Source: Flavimobilis massiliensis (GTDB lineage Bacteria > Actinomycetota > Actinomycetes > Actinomycetales > Cellulomonadaceae). From it: DNA of 64,000 nt. Within the stretch, counting starts at the first letter, position 1. The number at the start of each line of letters is the position of its first letter. The notes under the pieces were generated by a model. The model had not been told where the DNA came from. It did not search any database and saw only the letters and a list, made by a program, of their open reading frames with translations. Positions 8,302 to 15,121 of this stretch are shown here, one piece after another. Position numbers and translations under genes: made by a program. The stretch lies in NCBI RefSeq assembly GCF_900240335.1, contig NZ_LT964979.1, positions 2,170,001 through 2,234,000 of the forward strand. The letters are read 5' to 3'.

Positions 8302-8792
8302 GCGTCGTCCCGGCCTCGGTGCGGCGCGCGCGTCCGCAGGACGCGGCCGCGATCGCGGACGTCCACGTCCGCGCGTGGCGCGAGACGTACCCGGGCATGC
8401 TGTCCGACGAGCTGCTCGCGAACCTGTCCGTCCCCGCGCACGAGCGCATGTGGACGGCGATCCTCGGCGGGGCGGACGCGCCCGGCGCGTTCGTCGCGGA
8501 GTGGGCCGACGGCACGCTCGTCGGCTTCGTGCTCGCGTGCACGCCGCACGAGGACGACGCGCCGCGTGACGTCGAGCTCGGCATGCTCTACCTGCTCGAG
8601 GAGGCCAAGGGCTCCGGGCTGGCCGATCTGCTGCTCGAGGCCGCGCTCGGCGACCGGCCGGCGTTCCTGTGGACGGCGGACCTCAACCGTCGGGCGCTCG
8701 CGTTCTACGCGCGTCACGGGTTCCGGCGCGACGGCGCGAGCAAGCGGATTGCGCGCTGGGACGACATCCTCGACGTCCGCCTGGTCCGCTGA
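8298..8792 (+). CDS. GNAT family N-acetyltransferase
   Basis: This 164-residue protein has GNAT features: an N-terminal ADVHVRAWRETYPGML block, beta strand VELGMLYLLEEAKGSGLADLLL with the acetyl-CoA loop (G-S-G around 108-112), and the C-terminal AFYARHGF motif. Translation is coupled to the acyltransferase by a GTGA overlap. Acceptor substrate is unknown; this subgroup often modifies small molecules or protein N-termini. Palindrome B1 follows 55 bp after the stop and may end the transcript. Confidence 0.9.
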   Translation: MSVVPASVRRARPQDAAAIADVHVRAWRETYPGMLSDELLANLSVPAHERMWTAILGGADAPGAFVAEWADGTLVGFVLACTPHEDDAPRDVELGMLYLLEEAKGSGLADLLLEAALGDRPAFLWTADLNRRALAFYARHGFRRDGASKRIARWDDILDVRLVR

Positions 8793-8847
8793 TCTGCCGC
8801 GCCGTCCGCTGACCCGCCGCCTCCGGCGCTGCCCGGCACGGTGTTCT

Positions 8848-8904
8848 CCCGACGGATTGATGGGTCCCGACCATCGAACGGTCGGGACCCATCAATCCGT
8901 CGGG
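8848..8904. repeat. Palindromic element, family B, copy 1 (25-bp perfect stem)
   Basis: Perfect 25-nt arms (8848-8872 and 8880-8904) flank the 7-nt loop ATCGAAC. The outer part reads GACGGATTGATGGGT and the tip reads ACCATCGAACGGT, which equals the tip of family A elements read on the other strand. A second 57-nt copy (47050-47106) lies inside hemD. Confidence 0.92.
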
Positions 8905-8977
8905 AAGGGCGAGCCGGGGCTCGGGCTGAGGCGAGCCGCCCGGCACGGGTTCCTTGGGAGCGTTGGCCGGGGTCGGG

Positions 8978-9304
8978 TCAGACCGGGGACGTCGTGTCGG
9001 TGAGGGCGACGGTCGCGCCGGCCGCCGTGAGGGCGTCGGCGAGGCGGCGGGCCTGGGCCTGCGTGTAGGCGCGGGGCAGGGCCGTCGGAAAGCAGAGGTC
9101 GAGGCGCTGCGCGGACGTGAGCCCGGCGTGCTGCTCGAGCGCGTGACGTGCCTGTCCGGTGAGCGCCCCGTGGGGGGCGCCGCCGTCGAGGACGTGAACC
9201 GTCGCGAGCGCGACGCGGAGCGGAGCGTGCGCGGGACGACGCGCCCGGCCGGTCGTGCGGACCGGGTCGGCCGTGCGCGCTGCGGAGATCGTCGTGGTGA
9301 ACAT
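8978..9304 (-). CDS. Small protein with ribosomal L7/L12 C-terminal-like end
   Basis: This 108-residue frame starts at an ATG at 9304. The last 45 residues (LTSAQRLDLCFP...TQAQARRLADALTAAGATVAL) follow the pattern of an L7/L12 C-terminal half, where a helix rich in alternating Ala/Arg leads to a GA.V.L strand. Such domains occur in several actinobacterial small proteins of unknown role. The N-terminal half is Arg/Thr-rich and not recognised. The AT-richer 90 bp upstream can hold its promoter. Coding status is probable, function unknown. Confidence 0.5.
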   Translation of the reverse strand: MFTTTISAARTADPVRTTGRARRPAHAPLRVALATVHVLDGGAPHGALTGQARHALEQHAGLTSAQRLDLCFPTALPRAYTQAQARRLADALTAAGATVALTDTTSPV

Positions 9305-9394
9305 GGGAACAAGAGTGCTCCCGCGTCAAGAAAAGGTCAAGCACTCATTGGTAGTGAGTCACGTCACGTCGCGTCTCGGTCACGACGCGCAGGC

Positions 9395-9757
9395 TCAACC
9401 CGCCTCAGCGCCCCAGAAGAACGACCCGCCCCCGGCACGCACCGGGTGCACCTCGACGACCCATGCGGGGTCGAGCGGCCCGTACACGTGCGGGAACAGC
9501 TCGCCCGTCCCGCCGTCCTCGAGCCGCACATCCGCGCCCGACGCCGCGACGCGCGCGTCGTCGAGCTCGAGGACGACGAGCTCGCCCGCGCCTCCGTCGG
9601 CATAGATGAACGTCCCGACGCGCCCTACCTGGTCGCGCAGCGAGCAGTGGACGAACCCGACCTCCGCGAGCGACGCGCCCCGCGTCGAGCGCACGTACGC
9701 GCCCGACTCCTGCGCAGATTGCCAGTCCTGGATCTCGGCGATGTGGAAGAGCGACAT
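9395..9757 (-). CDS. DUF952 family protein
   Basis: This 120-residue protein matches DUF952. It opens with MSLFHIAEIQDWQSAQ, has GFVHCSLRDQV near 33 and the LELDDARV strand near 62. It ends with FPHVYGPLDPAWVVEVHPV. The family is small, cytosolic and distantly ADP-ribosyltransferase-like, with no established activity. It is monocistronic, opposite in direction to csbD downstream. Confidence 0.88.
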   Translation of the reverse strand: MSLFHIAEIQDWQSAQESGAYVRSTRGASLAEVGFVHCSLRDQVGRVGTFIYADGGAGELVVLELDDARVAASGADVRLEDGGTGELFPHVYGPLDPAWVVEVHPVRAGGGSFFWGAEAG

Positions 9758-9940
9758 CCGGGCATTCTGTCACACCCGGGCCTGGCTCCTGCCGACAGGG
9801 AAATAAGCCACGCCCGGGTGCGCGCGGCCCGCACCGCACGGGCGGGCCACGCTGCGTTGCACCCCCGTCTCCGGATGCAAGGGCACGAGGCCGTGCCTAC
9901 GGTGGGAGTGTTCGCACGCACCATCGTTGAAGGAGGAACC

Positions 9941-10117
9941 ATGGGTACCGACGACAAGATGAAGAACGCCGCTCAGGGCGTCGAGGGCGACATCAAGGCC
10001 GCCGCCGGCCGCGCAACCGGTGACAAGGGGCTCGAGGCCGAGGGCACAAAGGACCGTGTCGTTGCGGATCTCAAGCAGGCCGGGGAGAAGGTCAAGGACG
10101 CGTTCAAGCGCGACTGA
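9941..10117 (+). CDS. CsbD family stress-response protein
   Basis: This 58-residue hydrophilic, Lys/Asp-rich protein fits CsbD: GDIKAAAGRATGDKGLEAEG is the family core and the C-terminus is amphipathic. CsbD proteins are abundant general-stress proteins of unclear mechanism, usually under alternative sigma control. An AAGGAGGA ribosome-binding site sits 5-7 nt before the ATG, among the strongest here and consistent with high expression. It is followed by a GC-rich hairpin at 10178. Confidence 0.92.
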   Translation: MGTDDKMKNAAQGVEGDIKAAAGRATGDKGLEAEGTKDRVVADLKQAGEKVKDAFKRD

Positions 10118-10177
10118 GACGTCCGCTGCGCCCGCACGCGTCGGCACGACGACGCAGCCGCAGGGCCGCACGACCAG

Positions 10178-10215
10178 GGGCCCGGGCGAGGGATGCACGT
10201 CCCGCGCCCGGGCCC
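10178..10215 (+). terminator. GC-rich hairpin after csbD
   Basis: Arms GGGCCCGGGCG (10178-10188) and CGCCCGGGCCC (10205-10215) pair perfectly, with a further GGGA/TCCC pairing inside. No U-tract follows. It is placed as a terminator or transcript-protecting stem for csbD, 60 bp after its stop. Confidence 0.55.
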
Positions 10216-10240
10216 GCACCGTTCGACGTGAGGAGCCATC

Positions 10241-10444
10241 ATGCACCGACGCACCGAGGACGACACCGCCCCTGGCGAGGACCAGCGCGAGCCGGAGCCC
10301 GTCCGGGCCGACGGCCGCCCGACAGAGAGCATGGACGAGATCACCGAGCCTGCCGGCACCACGGGCACGGGGCCGGACGAGTCCGACCACCACAACGTCG
10401 CCGACAGCACGGGCGACGACGAAGAGCGCTTCGACGCGGGGTGA
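10241..10444 (+). CDS. Small acidic disordered protein, unknown
   Basis: This 67-residue, Asp/Glu/Thr/Pro-rich protein has no hydrophobic core and no recognised domain. A GAGGAG ribosome-binding site precedes the ATG at good spacing and codon third positions are GC-biased, which support real translation. It sits after csbD and may be a stress-linked small protein, but that is only proximity. Confidence 0.55.
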   Translation: MHRRTEDDTAPGEDQREPEPVRADGRPTESMDEITEPAGTTGTGPDESDHHNVADSTGDDEERFDAG

Positions 10445-10537
10445 GCCTCCGCGCGGCGCCCCACGACGTCATCGCACGACGCCCGTGGCCCTTCCGCCCC
10501 TCGCCGGGGCGGGAGGGCCGCGGCGTACCCTGGGCGG

Positions 10538-10939
10538 GTGCCCACCGTCCTCACCATCGCTGCCGTCTGCTTCCGTGACCCTGCCGGGCACATCCTCACC
10601 GTCCGCAAGCGCGGCACGAGCAAGTTCATGCTCGTCGGCGGCAAGCTCGAGCCGGGCGAGTCGGCGTCGGCCGCCGCGGTCCGCGAGGTGCGTGAGGAAG
10701 TGGGCCTCGTGCTGAGCGTCGACGACCTCGAGCTTCTCGACACGTTCGACTCGGACGCGGCGAACGAGACCAACACTCGGATCGACTCGACGGTCTACCT
10801 CGCGCCGCTGCCCGCCGACGCGCTACCGGTCGCGGCGGCGGAGATCGCCGAGCTCGCGTGGCTCGACCCAGCAACCGCGCCCGGGCGGGAGGACCTCGCG
10901 CCGCTGCTGCGCGACCACGTGGTGCCGCGGCTCCGCTGA
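10538..10939 (+). CDS. NUDIX hydrolase
   Basis: This 133-residue protein carries a complete Nudix box, GGKLEPGES...REVREEVGL (about 34-56), with all metal-binding Glu residues. The fold spans the whole chain. Nudix enzymes hydrolyse nucleoside diphosphates linked to another group; an MTVRKRGTSKFMLVGGK-like N-terminus is common in housekeeping 8-oxo-dGTP or ADP-ribose type members. The GTG at 10538 starts the first beta strand. It converges on the M15 peptidase with a 16-bp gap. Confidence 0.92.
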   Translation: MPTVLTIAAVCFRDPAGHILTVRKRGTSKFMLVGGKLEPGESASAAAVREVREEVGLVLSVDDLELLDTFDSDAANETNTRIDSTVYLAPLPADALPVAAAEIAELAWLDPATAPGREDLAPLLRDHVVPRLR

Positions 10940-10955
10940 GACGCCTTCGTCGCGG

Positions 10956-11594
10956 TCAGTGCGTGGGGTGGTATCCCCAGTGCCACGGCTCGCGCGGTAC
11001 GTCCTCGACGAACCCGAAGCTCCCAGCGTTCTTCCGCATCCAGACTTGTGCCTCGGAGTCGAGCCTGAGGTCGAGCGCCATGCCCCAGCCGTGGTTGGAC
11101 GTCCCCGGCTTCGCGGCGAGGCCGCCCTCAGTGTAGAGGCCCTTGCGGCGGACGAGGTCGACCTGCGTATCGTAGGTCCGGTAGGAGTCGGTGATGCCGA
11201 TCTCGACGCCGTCCGCCTTGGCGGCGGCGCGCAGCGCCTCGAACGAGGTGGCGGCGGGTTCCCAGAGCTTGTGGTTCGACCCGGAGATCTCTGTGAGTGC
11301 TGAGGTCGGGATCGTGCCGTTGCCGTAACGCTTGAGCTCGGTGGGGACTCCGTCCGCGTCGAGCCCCGCGAGCCCGCCCGCGACCTCGGTGCGGGCGGAT
11401 CCGTCGACCTGGGCGAGGGCGCGTGCGAAGGCACCCGCGGTCGCCGCGGTGCCAGCCCCGACGTTCGGGGCCGTCGTCGACTGCGTCGCCGCGGTGTCGA
11501 GGCCGAGCACGCCGACGGCAGGTCCCTGGGCGAGTGCGTCGATGTACCCGGTGATCTCGCTGATCCGTGCGGTGACGGACGCGATGCCGCTCAT
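10956..11594 (-). CDS. M15 family D-alanyl-D-alanine carboxypeptidase (VanY-like)
   Basis: This 212-residue protein has the M15B zinc site: SNHGWGMALD (His and Asp ligands, about 168-177) and WHWGYH at the C-terminus. YRTYDTQVDLVRRKG precedes it, as in VanY enzymes. The family trims the terminal D-Ala of peptidoglycan stems. No signal peptide is visible; the N-terminal 90 residues are Ala/Thr-rich with an amphipathic start like phage or tape-associated M15 proteins, so export is uncertain. A GGAGGA site precedes the ATG at 11594. The longer open frame upstream is only a shadow of the aminopeptidase gene. Confidence 0.87.
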   Translation of the reverse strand: MSGIASVTARISEITGYIDALAQGPAVGVLGLDTAATQSTTAPNVGAGTAATAGAFARALAQVDGSARTEVAGGLAGLDADGVPTELKRYGNGTIPTSALTEISGSNHKLWEPAATSFEALRAAAKADGVEIGITDSYRTYDTQVDLVRRKGLYTEGGLAAKPGTSNHGWGMALDLRLDSEAQVWMRKNAGSFGFVEDVPREPWHWGYHPTH

Positions 11595-11716
11595 GCTGTT
11601 CCTCCGTGCCGCGGGATGACGTCCCCGGGCACGTTCCACATCGGCCCGCGGCCGCCGTTCATGAGTGATCGGGGGCGAATGGACACGGTGTGCGCCGCCC
11701 GCCGACGGTCGAGCGC

Positions 11717-12988
11717 TCAGGCCCCCGCGAAGAACGCGCTGATCGCGCCCGAGAGCGCGACGACGTCGCGGACGTGGATGAGCTCGCGCGCCGAGTGCAT
11801 CGACAGGAGCGGCGCACCGACGTCGACGGTGCGGATGCCGAGGCGGGTTGCGGTGAGCGGGCCCGTCGTCGAGCCGCACGGCACCGTGTTGTGCGAGACG
11901 AACGGCTGCGCCGTCGTGCCCGCGGCGTCGCAGCAGCGCGCCCAGAGGGCCGCGCCGGGACCGTCGGTCGCGTAGCGCTGGTTGGCGTTGACCTTGAGGA
12001 GCGGGCCGCGGCCCGCGAGGGGGTGGTGCGTGGGGTCGTGACGCTCGGCGTAGTTGGGGTGGACGGAGTGCCCGACGTCGCTCGAGACGTGCCACGACGC
12101 GGCGTAGGCGCGCCGCAGCTCGGTCGCGGTGCCGCCCGAGAGGCGCACGAGCACGTCCTCGAGGAAGGGCCCGCATGCGCCCGAGCGGGTCTCGGAGCCG
12201 ATCTCCTCGTGGTCGAATGCCGCGAGGACGCTCGTGTGCGGGGCGTCGGCCGGCGCGTCGAGCAGGGCGACGAGCGCCGCGTGCACGGACGTGAGGTTGT
12301 CCATGCGCGGGGCGGCGAAGAGGCCTGATCCTGCGCCGAAACGCTGCGGGGGCGCGGTGTCGACGGTGATGAGGTCGTGCCCGACGACGTCCGCGGGGTC
12401 GATGCCCGCGAGCGCGGCGAGGTGCGTGAGGATGTCGCCCTCGGTGCTGTCGCCGTCGCCGACGACGCCGTAGACCGGCTGCGTGTGACGCTGCTTGTCG
12501 AGCGTGAGCCCGTCGTTGGCGGCCCGGTCGAGGTGGATCGCGAGCTGCGGCAGGCGCAGGTAGGGGCCGGTGCGCACGAGGTGCTCGGTGCCGTCGCGCG
12601 TGACGAGGCGGCCGGCGAGCTCGAGCTCGCGGTCGAGCCAGCTGTTGAGGAGCGGCCCCCCGTAGACCTCGACGGCGACCTGGTTCCAGCCGTGCGCGTC
12701 GACGCGCGGGTCGGGCTTGGCCTTGAGGCCGGGGGAGTCGGTGTGCGCGCCGAGGATGCGGAAGGGGCTCGTCGGCGTCGCGTCGGCGGGGCGGACCCAC
12801 GCGATGATCGCGCCTTCACGGACGACGTAGGCCTTGTCGAGGGCGTCGGGCGCCCACTCGTCGGCCTCCTCGAGGCGCGTGAAGCCTGCGGCGTCGAGAC
12901 GGCGCGCGACCTCCGCGGCGGCGTGGAACGAGGAGGGGGACGCGGAGATGAACGAGGCGAAGTCGTCGATGTGGTCGTCGAGGAGCAT
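11717..12988 (-). CDS. M18 family aminopeptidase
   Basis: This 423-residue dinuclear-zinc aminopeptidase releases N-terminal, often acidic, residues from peptides in the cytosol. Metal and catalytic signatures are GAHTDSPGLK (about 78-87), the APRMDNLTS Asp, FDHEEIGSETRSGA (catalytic Glu pair) and VSHNTVPCGSTTGP near the C-terminus. Length and motif order match bacterial M18 enzymes. The ATG at 12988 (MLLDDHIDDFASFISASPS) is the family start and has a GGAGGA site. It runs toward the M15 gene with a 122-bp gap. Confidence 0.94.
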   Translation of the reverse strand: MLLDDHIDDFASFISASPSSFHAAAEVARRLDAAGFTRLEEADEWAPDALDKAYVVREGAIIAWVRPADATPTSPFRILGAHTDSPGLKAKPDPRVDAHGWNQVAVEVYGGPLLNSWLDRELELAGRLVTRDGTEHLVRTGPYLRLPQLAIHLDRAANDGLTLDKQRHTQPVYGVVGDGDSTEGDILTHLAALAGIDPADVVGHDLITVDTAPPQRFGAGSGLFAAPRMDNLTSVHAALVALLDAPADAPHTSVLAAFDHEEIGSETRSGACGPFLEDVLVRLSGGTATELRRAYAASWHVSSDVGHSVHPNYAERHDPTHHPLAGRGPLLKVNANQRYATDGPGAALWARCCDAAGTTAQPFVSHNTVPCGSTTGPLTATRLGIRTVDVGAPLLSMHSARELIHVRDVVALSGAISAFFAGA

Positions 12989-13072
12989 GAGTCCATCCTC
13001 CCACCGCCCGCCGGCCGCGACCCCGGACCTTGCTTCGCCTCCCCCTGTCGCTCCCCGCGCGTCCCGCTCCTC

Positions 13073-13123
13073 CGACTCGTAGGTCCGGAGCACCATTCGA
13101 TGGTGCTCCAGGCCTACAAGTCG
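13073..13123. repeat. Palindromic element, family A, copy 1
   Basis: A 51-nt inverted repeat CGACTCGTAGG...CCTACAAGTCG has the tip CACCATTCGATGGTG. One outer mismatch is present. It lies between the starts of the aminopeptidase and the stop of the GNAT gene. It is a single copy, not in an array. Confidence 0.92.
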
Positions 13124-13139
13124 CGGGGCCGTTCCGGGG

Positions 13140-13679
13140 TCAGAAACGGATCGGCAGCAGCTCGACGTCCGGGTCCGGGTCCGTCGCGAGGCGCGCGTGC
13201 GTCTCGACGTCGAAGCGCTCCGTGCCGTAGCGCAGCTTGTGCCGCTCGATCCCCTCGGCAGCGAACCCGGCGCGGTGCGCGACCCGGCACGACGCAGGGT
13301 TGTTGACACGGTGCCCGAGCTCGAGCCTGTGGACGCCCAACGTGTCGAAGGCGTGCCGGGCAATGCTCGCGCACGCGCGCGCCGCGAGCCCGGCACCCCG
13401 GGCCTCGGCCGCCACCCAGTAGTGCATCCACCCGGTGTTGTGACGCATCTCGATCGCGCCGACGCCGACGTTCCCGAGGGCGCGACCGTCGACGTCGATG
13501 GCGAGGCTCACCTGGGACGTCGGATCCACACACATCTCGGCGACGATGAACGCGGCGTGCTCGGAGCGTGTGACGGGCCCGGACCCGCCGAACTGTTTGT
13601 CGAGCTCCGGGTCGCCGTGGCGCGCCGCCATGAGTGCGGGGGCGTCGTCGATGGTCCAGGGGCGGAGAGTCACGATCAC
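13140..13679 (-). CDS. GNAT family N-acetyltransferase (RimJ/RimL type)
   Basis: This 179-residue acetyltransferase has the RimJ-like pattern: VTLRPWTIDDAPALMAAR start, NTGWMHYWVAAEARGAGLAARA acetyl-CoA loop (about 81-102), and RLELGHRVNNPASCRVAHRAGF near 118-139. These enzymes acetylate protein N-termini or amino sugars and antibiotics; the target here is unknown. The chain is full length. The stop lies 16 bp from palindrome A1. Confidence 0.92.
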   Translation of the reverse strand: MIVTLRPWTIDDAPALMAARHGDPELDKQFGGSGPVTRSEHAAFIVAEMCVDPTSQVSLAIDVDGRALGNVGVGAIEMRHNTGWMHYWVAAEARGAGLAARACASIARHAFDTLGVHRLELGHRVNNPASCRVAHRAGFAAEGIERHKLRYGTERFDVETHARLATDPDPDVELLPIRF

Positions 13680-14234
13680 CGGTCAACCCTACGCGGCTCC
13701 TGGGTCGAGGGCCCGCCCCGTGGCTCCGCGCACTTCCGCTCGGCTCGGCACTCTTGTCCCGTGGCTCCGCACCCTGCCGCTCGGCTCCGTCCTCTCGCCT
13801 CGTGGCGCCGCACTCTTGCCTGAACTCTCGCCTCCGTGCCGTGCTGCTCCGCCCCGTGCCCTGCTGCTCCGGCTCTGCTGCCCGAGCGCTTCACTCCAGT
13901 GCTTCGCGTCTGCCCCTCGCTCCGGAGTCTTGCGCCCAGCCTGGGCCCGGACCCGACCACGTGGCTGCGGGGTGCGTCCAACGGCGGGCCGTGATCGGGG
14001 CGGTGATCGCGCCTGACCGGGCTTGCGTTCTCCGGGACGTAGGTATCGACGTCATCGCACTCCACGCGCACTTTGGCGTCTCAGATGCCAAAGTGCGCGT
14101 GAAGCGCAGTTCTGCAACACCATGATTCCGAGCCCCGAGCCGGCCCGTGTCCACAACCCGCTGGGATGGCGACGGCGTCCACAGACTGCCGACGCCACCG
14201 GACGTGACGCGCAGGAGGGCTCATCCTCGTCAAT
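13680..14234. other. Non-coding, pyrimidine-rich 555-bp gap
   Basis: No convincing gene is present. The first 240 bp are C/T-rich, with degenerate recurrences of GTGGCTCCGCAC and GCTCGGCTCCG-like words. The rest holds palindrome F (14063-14101) and the upstream region of the AbiEi-like gene. Reading frames here are shadows without protein-like composition. Confidence 0.6.
14063..14101. repeat. Palindromic element, family F (15-bp perfect stem)
   Basis: Arms CACGCGCACTTTGGC (14063-14077) and its exact complement (14087-14101) flank the 9-nt loop GTCTCAGAT. It is a single copy in this window, in the gap before the AbiEi-like gene. It resembles E in carrying a central ACTTTG word in the arm. 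Confidence 0.88.
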
Positions 14235-15089
14235 GTGACCACGACGTCTGCCACGCCTGCTGATCCCGTAACGCAGCCCTCAGCGCCCTCTGCAGTGGGG
14301 AGGATCGCGCTCGAGCTGGCGACCGCTGCACCGTTCCAGACGATTCGCGCGGTCGACCTCGCACCGTTCGCGGTCCGACCGAGCGCGGTGCTCGCAGCGC
14401 TCGCCCGCGACGGGTGGTTGCACCGGCTGGCGCGCGGTGCCTACTGCCTCGTCCCGGGCGGGGCAGCCCTCTCGACCGGTGCGCGAGAGTCGCGGACCAC
14501 GACGACCGCCGAACATGACGTGCGCGAGACCGCGAGGGTCCGGCCCGGACCGTTCCCGGCCGAGATGCTCGAAGCAGGAGTCCTCGACGAGGATCCGCGG
14601 CCCGCGGCAGGATCCCGGCCCGTTGACCCGTTCTCCGGCGATCCCGTTCCCTGGCCCCCAACGGTCGAGGCTGCCGCGATCGCCGTCGCGTCGACGATCC
14701 ACGGTCACGGGGCCGCTGTCCTCTCGGGGCTGTCGGCCGCGCGTCTGCTCGGGATCTGGCTCCCGCTGCTCGACGTCGCGTTCGTCACCGTCCCGTCGCC
14801 GCAACGCGCACTGCCGCTCGACGACCACCCTGGCGGCATCAACTTCTCGCAGCGACCGCTCGAGAATCTTGCGCTCGAGACGCGACCGACGGACCTCGGG
14901 CCTGCGCTCGTCACGTGCCCCGAACAGACGATGCTCGACCTCGAGCACGCAGACCGGCTGCACAGGAACCCCTTCAGCTGGTCGGTCATACGGCGCCTCG
15001 GCGATACGTGCGACCGCGAGCTCCTCGACCACCTCGCGCGCACCCAGCGGCGTCGACGCACGCTCGACCGCATCCTCGGGCTCCGCTGA
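14235..15089 (+). CDS. AbiEi-type antitoxin-like protein, orphan
   Basis: This 284-residue protein has an N-terminal winged helix (about 22-75, with VDLAPFAVRPSAVLAALARDGWLHRLARGAYCL). An AbiEi-like domain follows (about 135-284, AAAIAVASTIHGHGAAVLSG, then CPEQTMLDLEHADRL). AbiEi proteins repress a type IV toxin-antitoxin operon and counter the nucleotidyltransferase AbiEii. No AbiEii gene follows; a glycosidase does. It may therefore be a solitary regulator. The middle (about 85-125) is low-complexity. The GTG start at 14235 is preceded by GGAGGG at rather long spacing. Confidence 0.72.
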   Translation: MTTTSATPADPVTQPSAPSAVGRIALELATAAPFQTIRAVDLAPFAVRPSAVLAALARDGWLHRLARGAYCLVPGGAALSTGARESRTTTTAEHDVRETARVRPGPFPAEMLEAGVLDEDPRPAAGSRPVDPFSGDPVPWPPTVEAAAIAVASTIHGHGAAVLSGLSAARLLGIWLPLLDVAFVTVPSPQRALPLDDHPGGINFSQRPLENLALETRPTDLGPALVTCPEQTMLDLEHADRLHRNPFSWSVIRRLGDTCDRELLDHLARTQRRRRTLDRILGLR

Positions 15090-15121
15090 CACCGGGCCGA
15101 CCCCTGCGCGAGGATGGGAGC

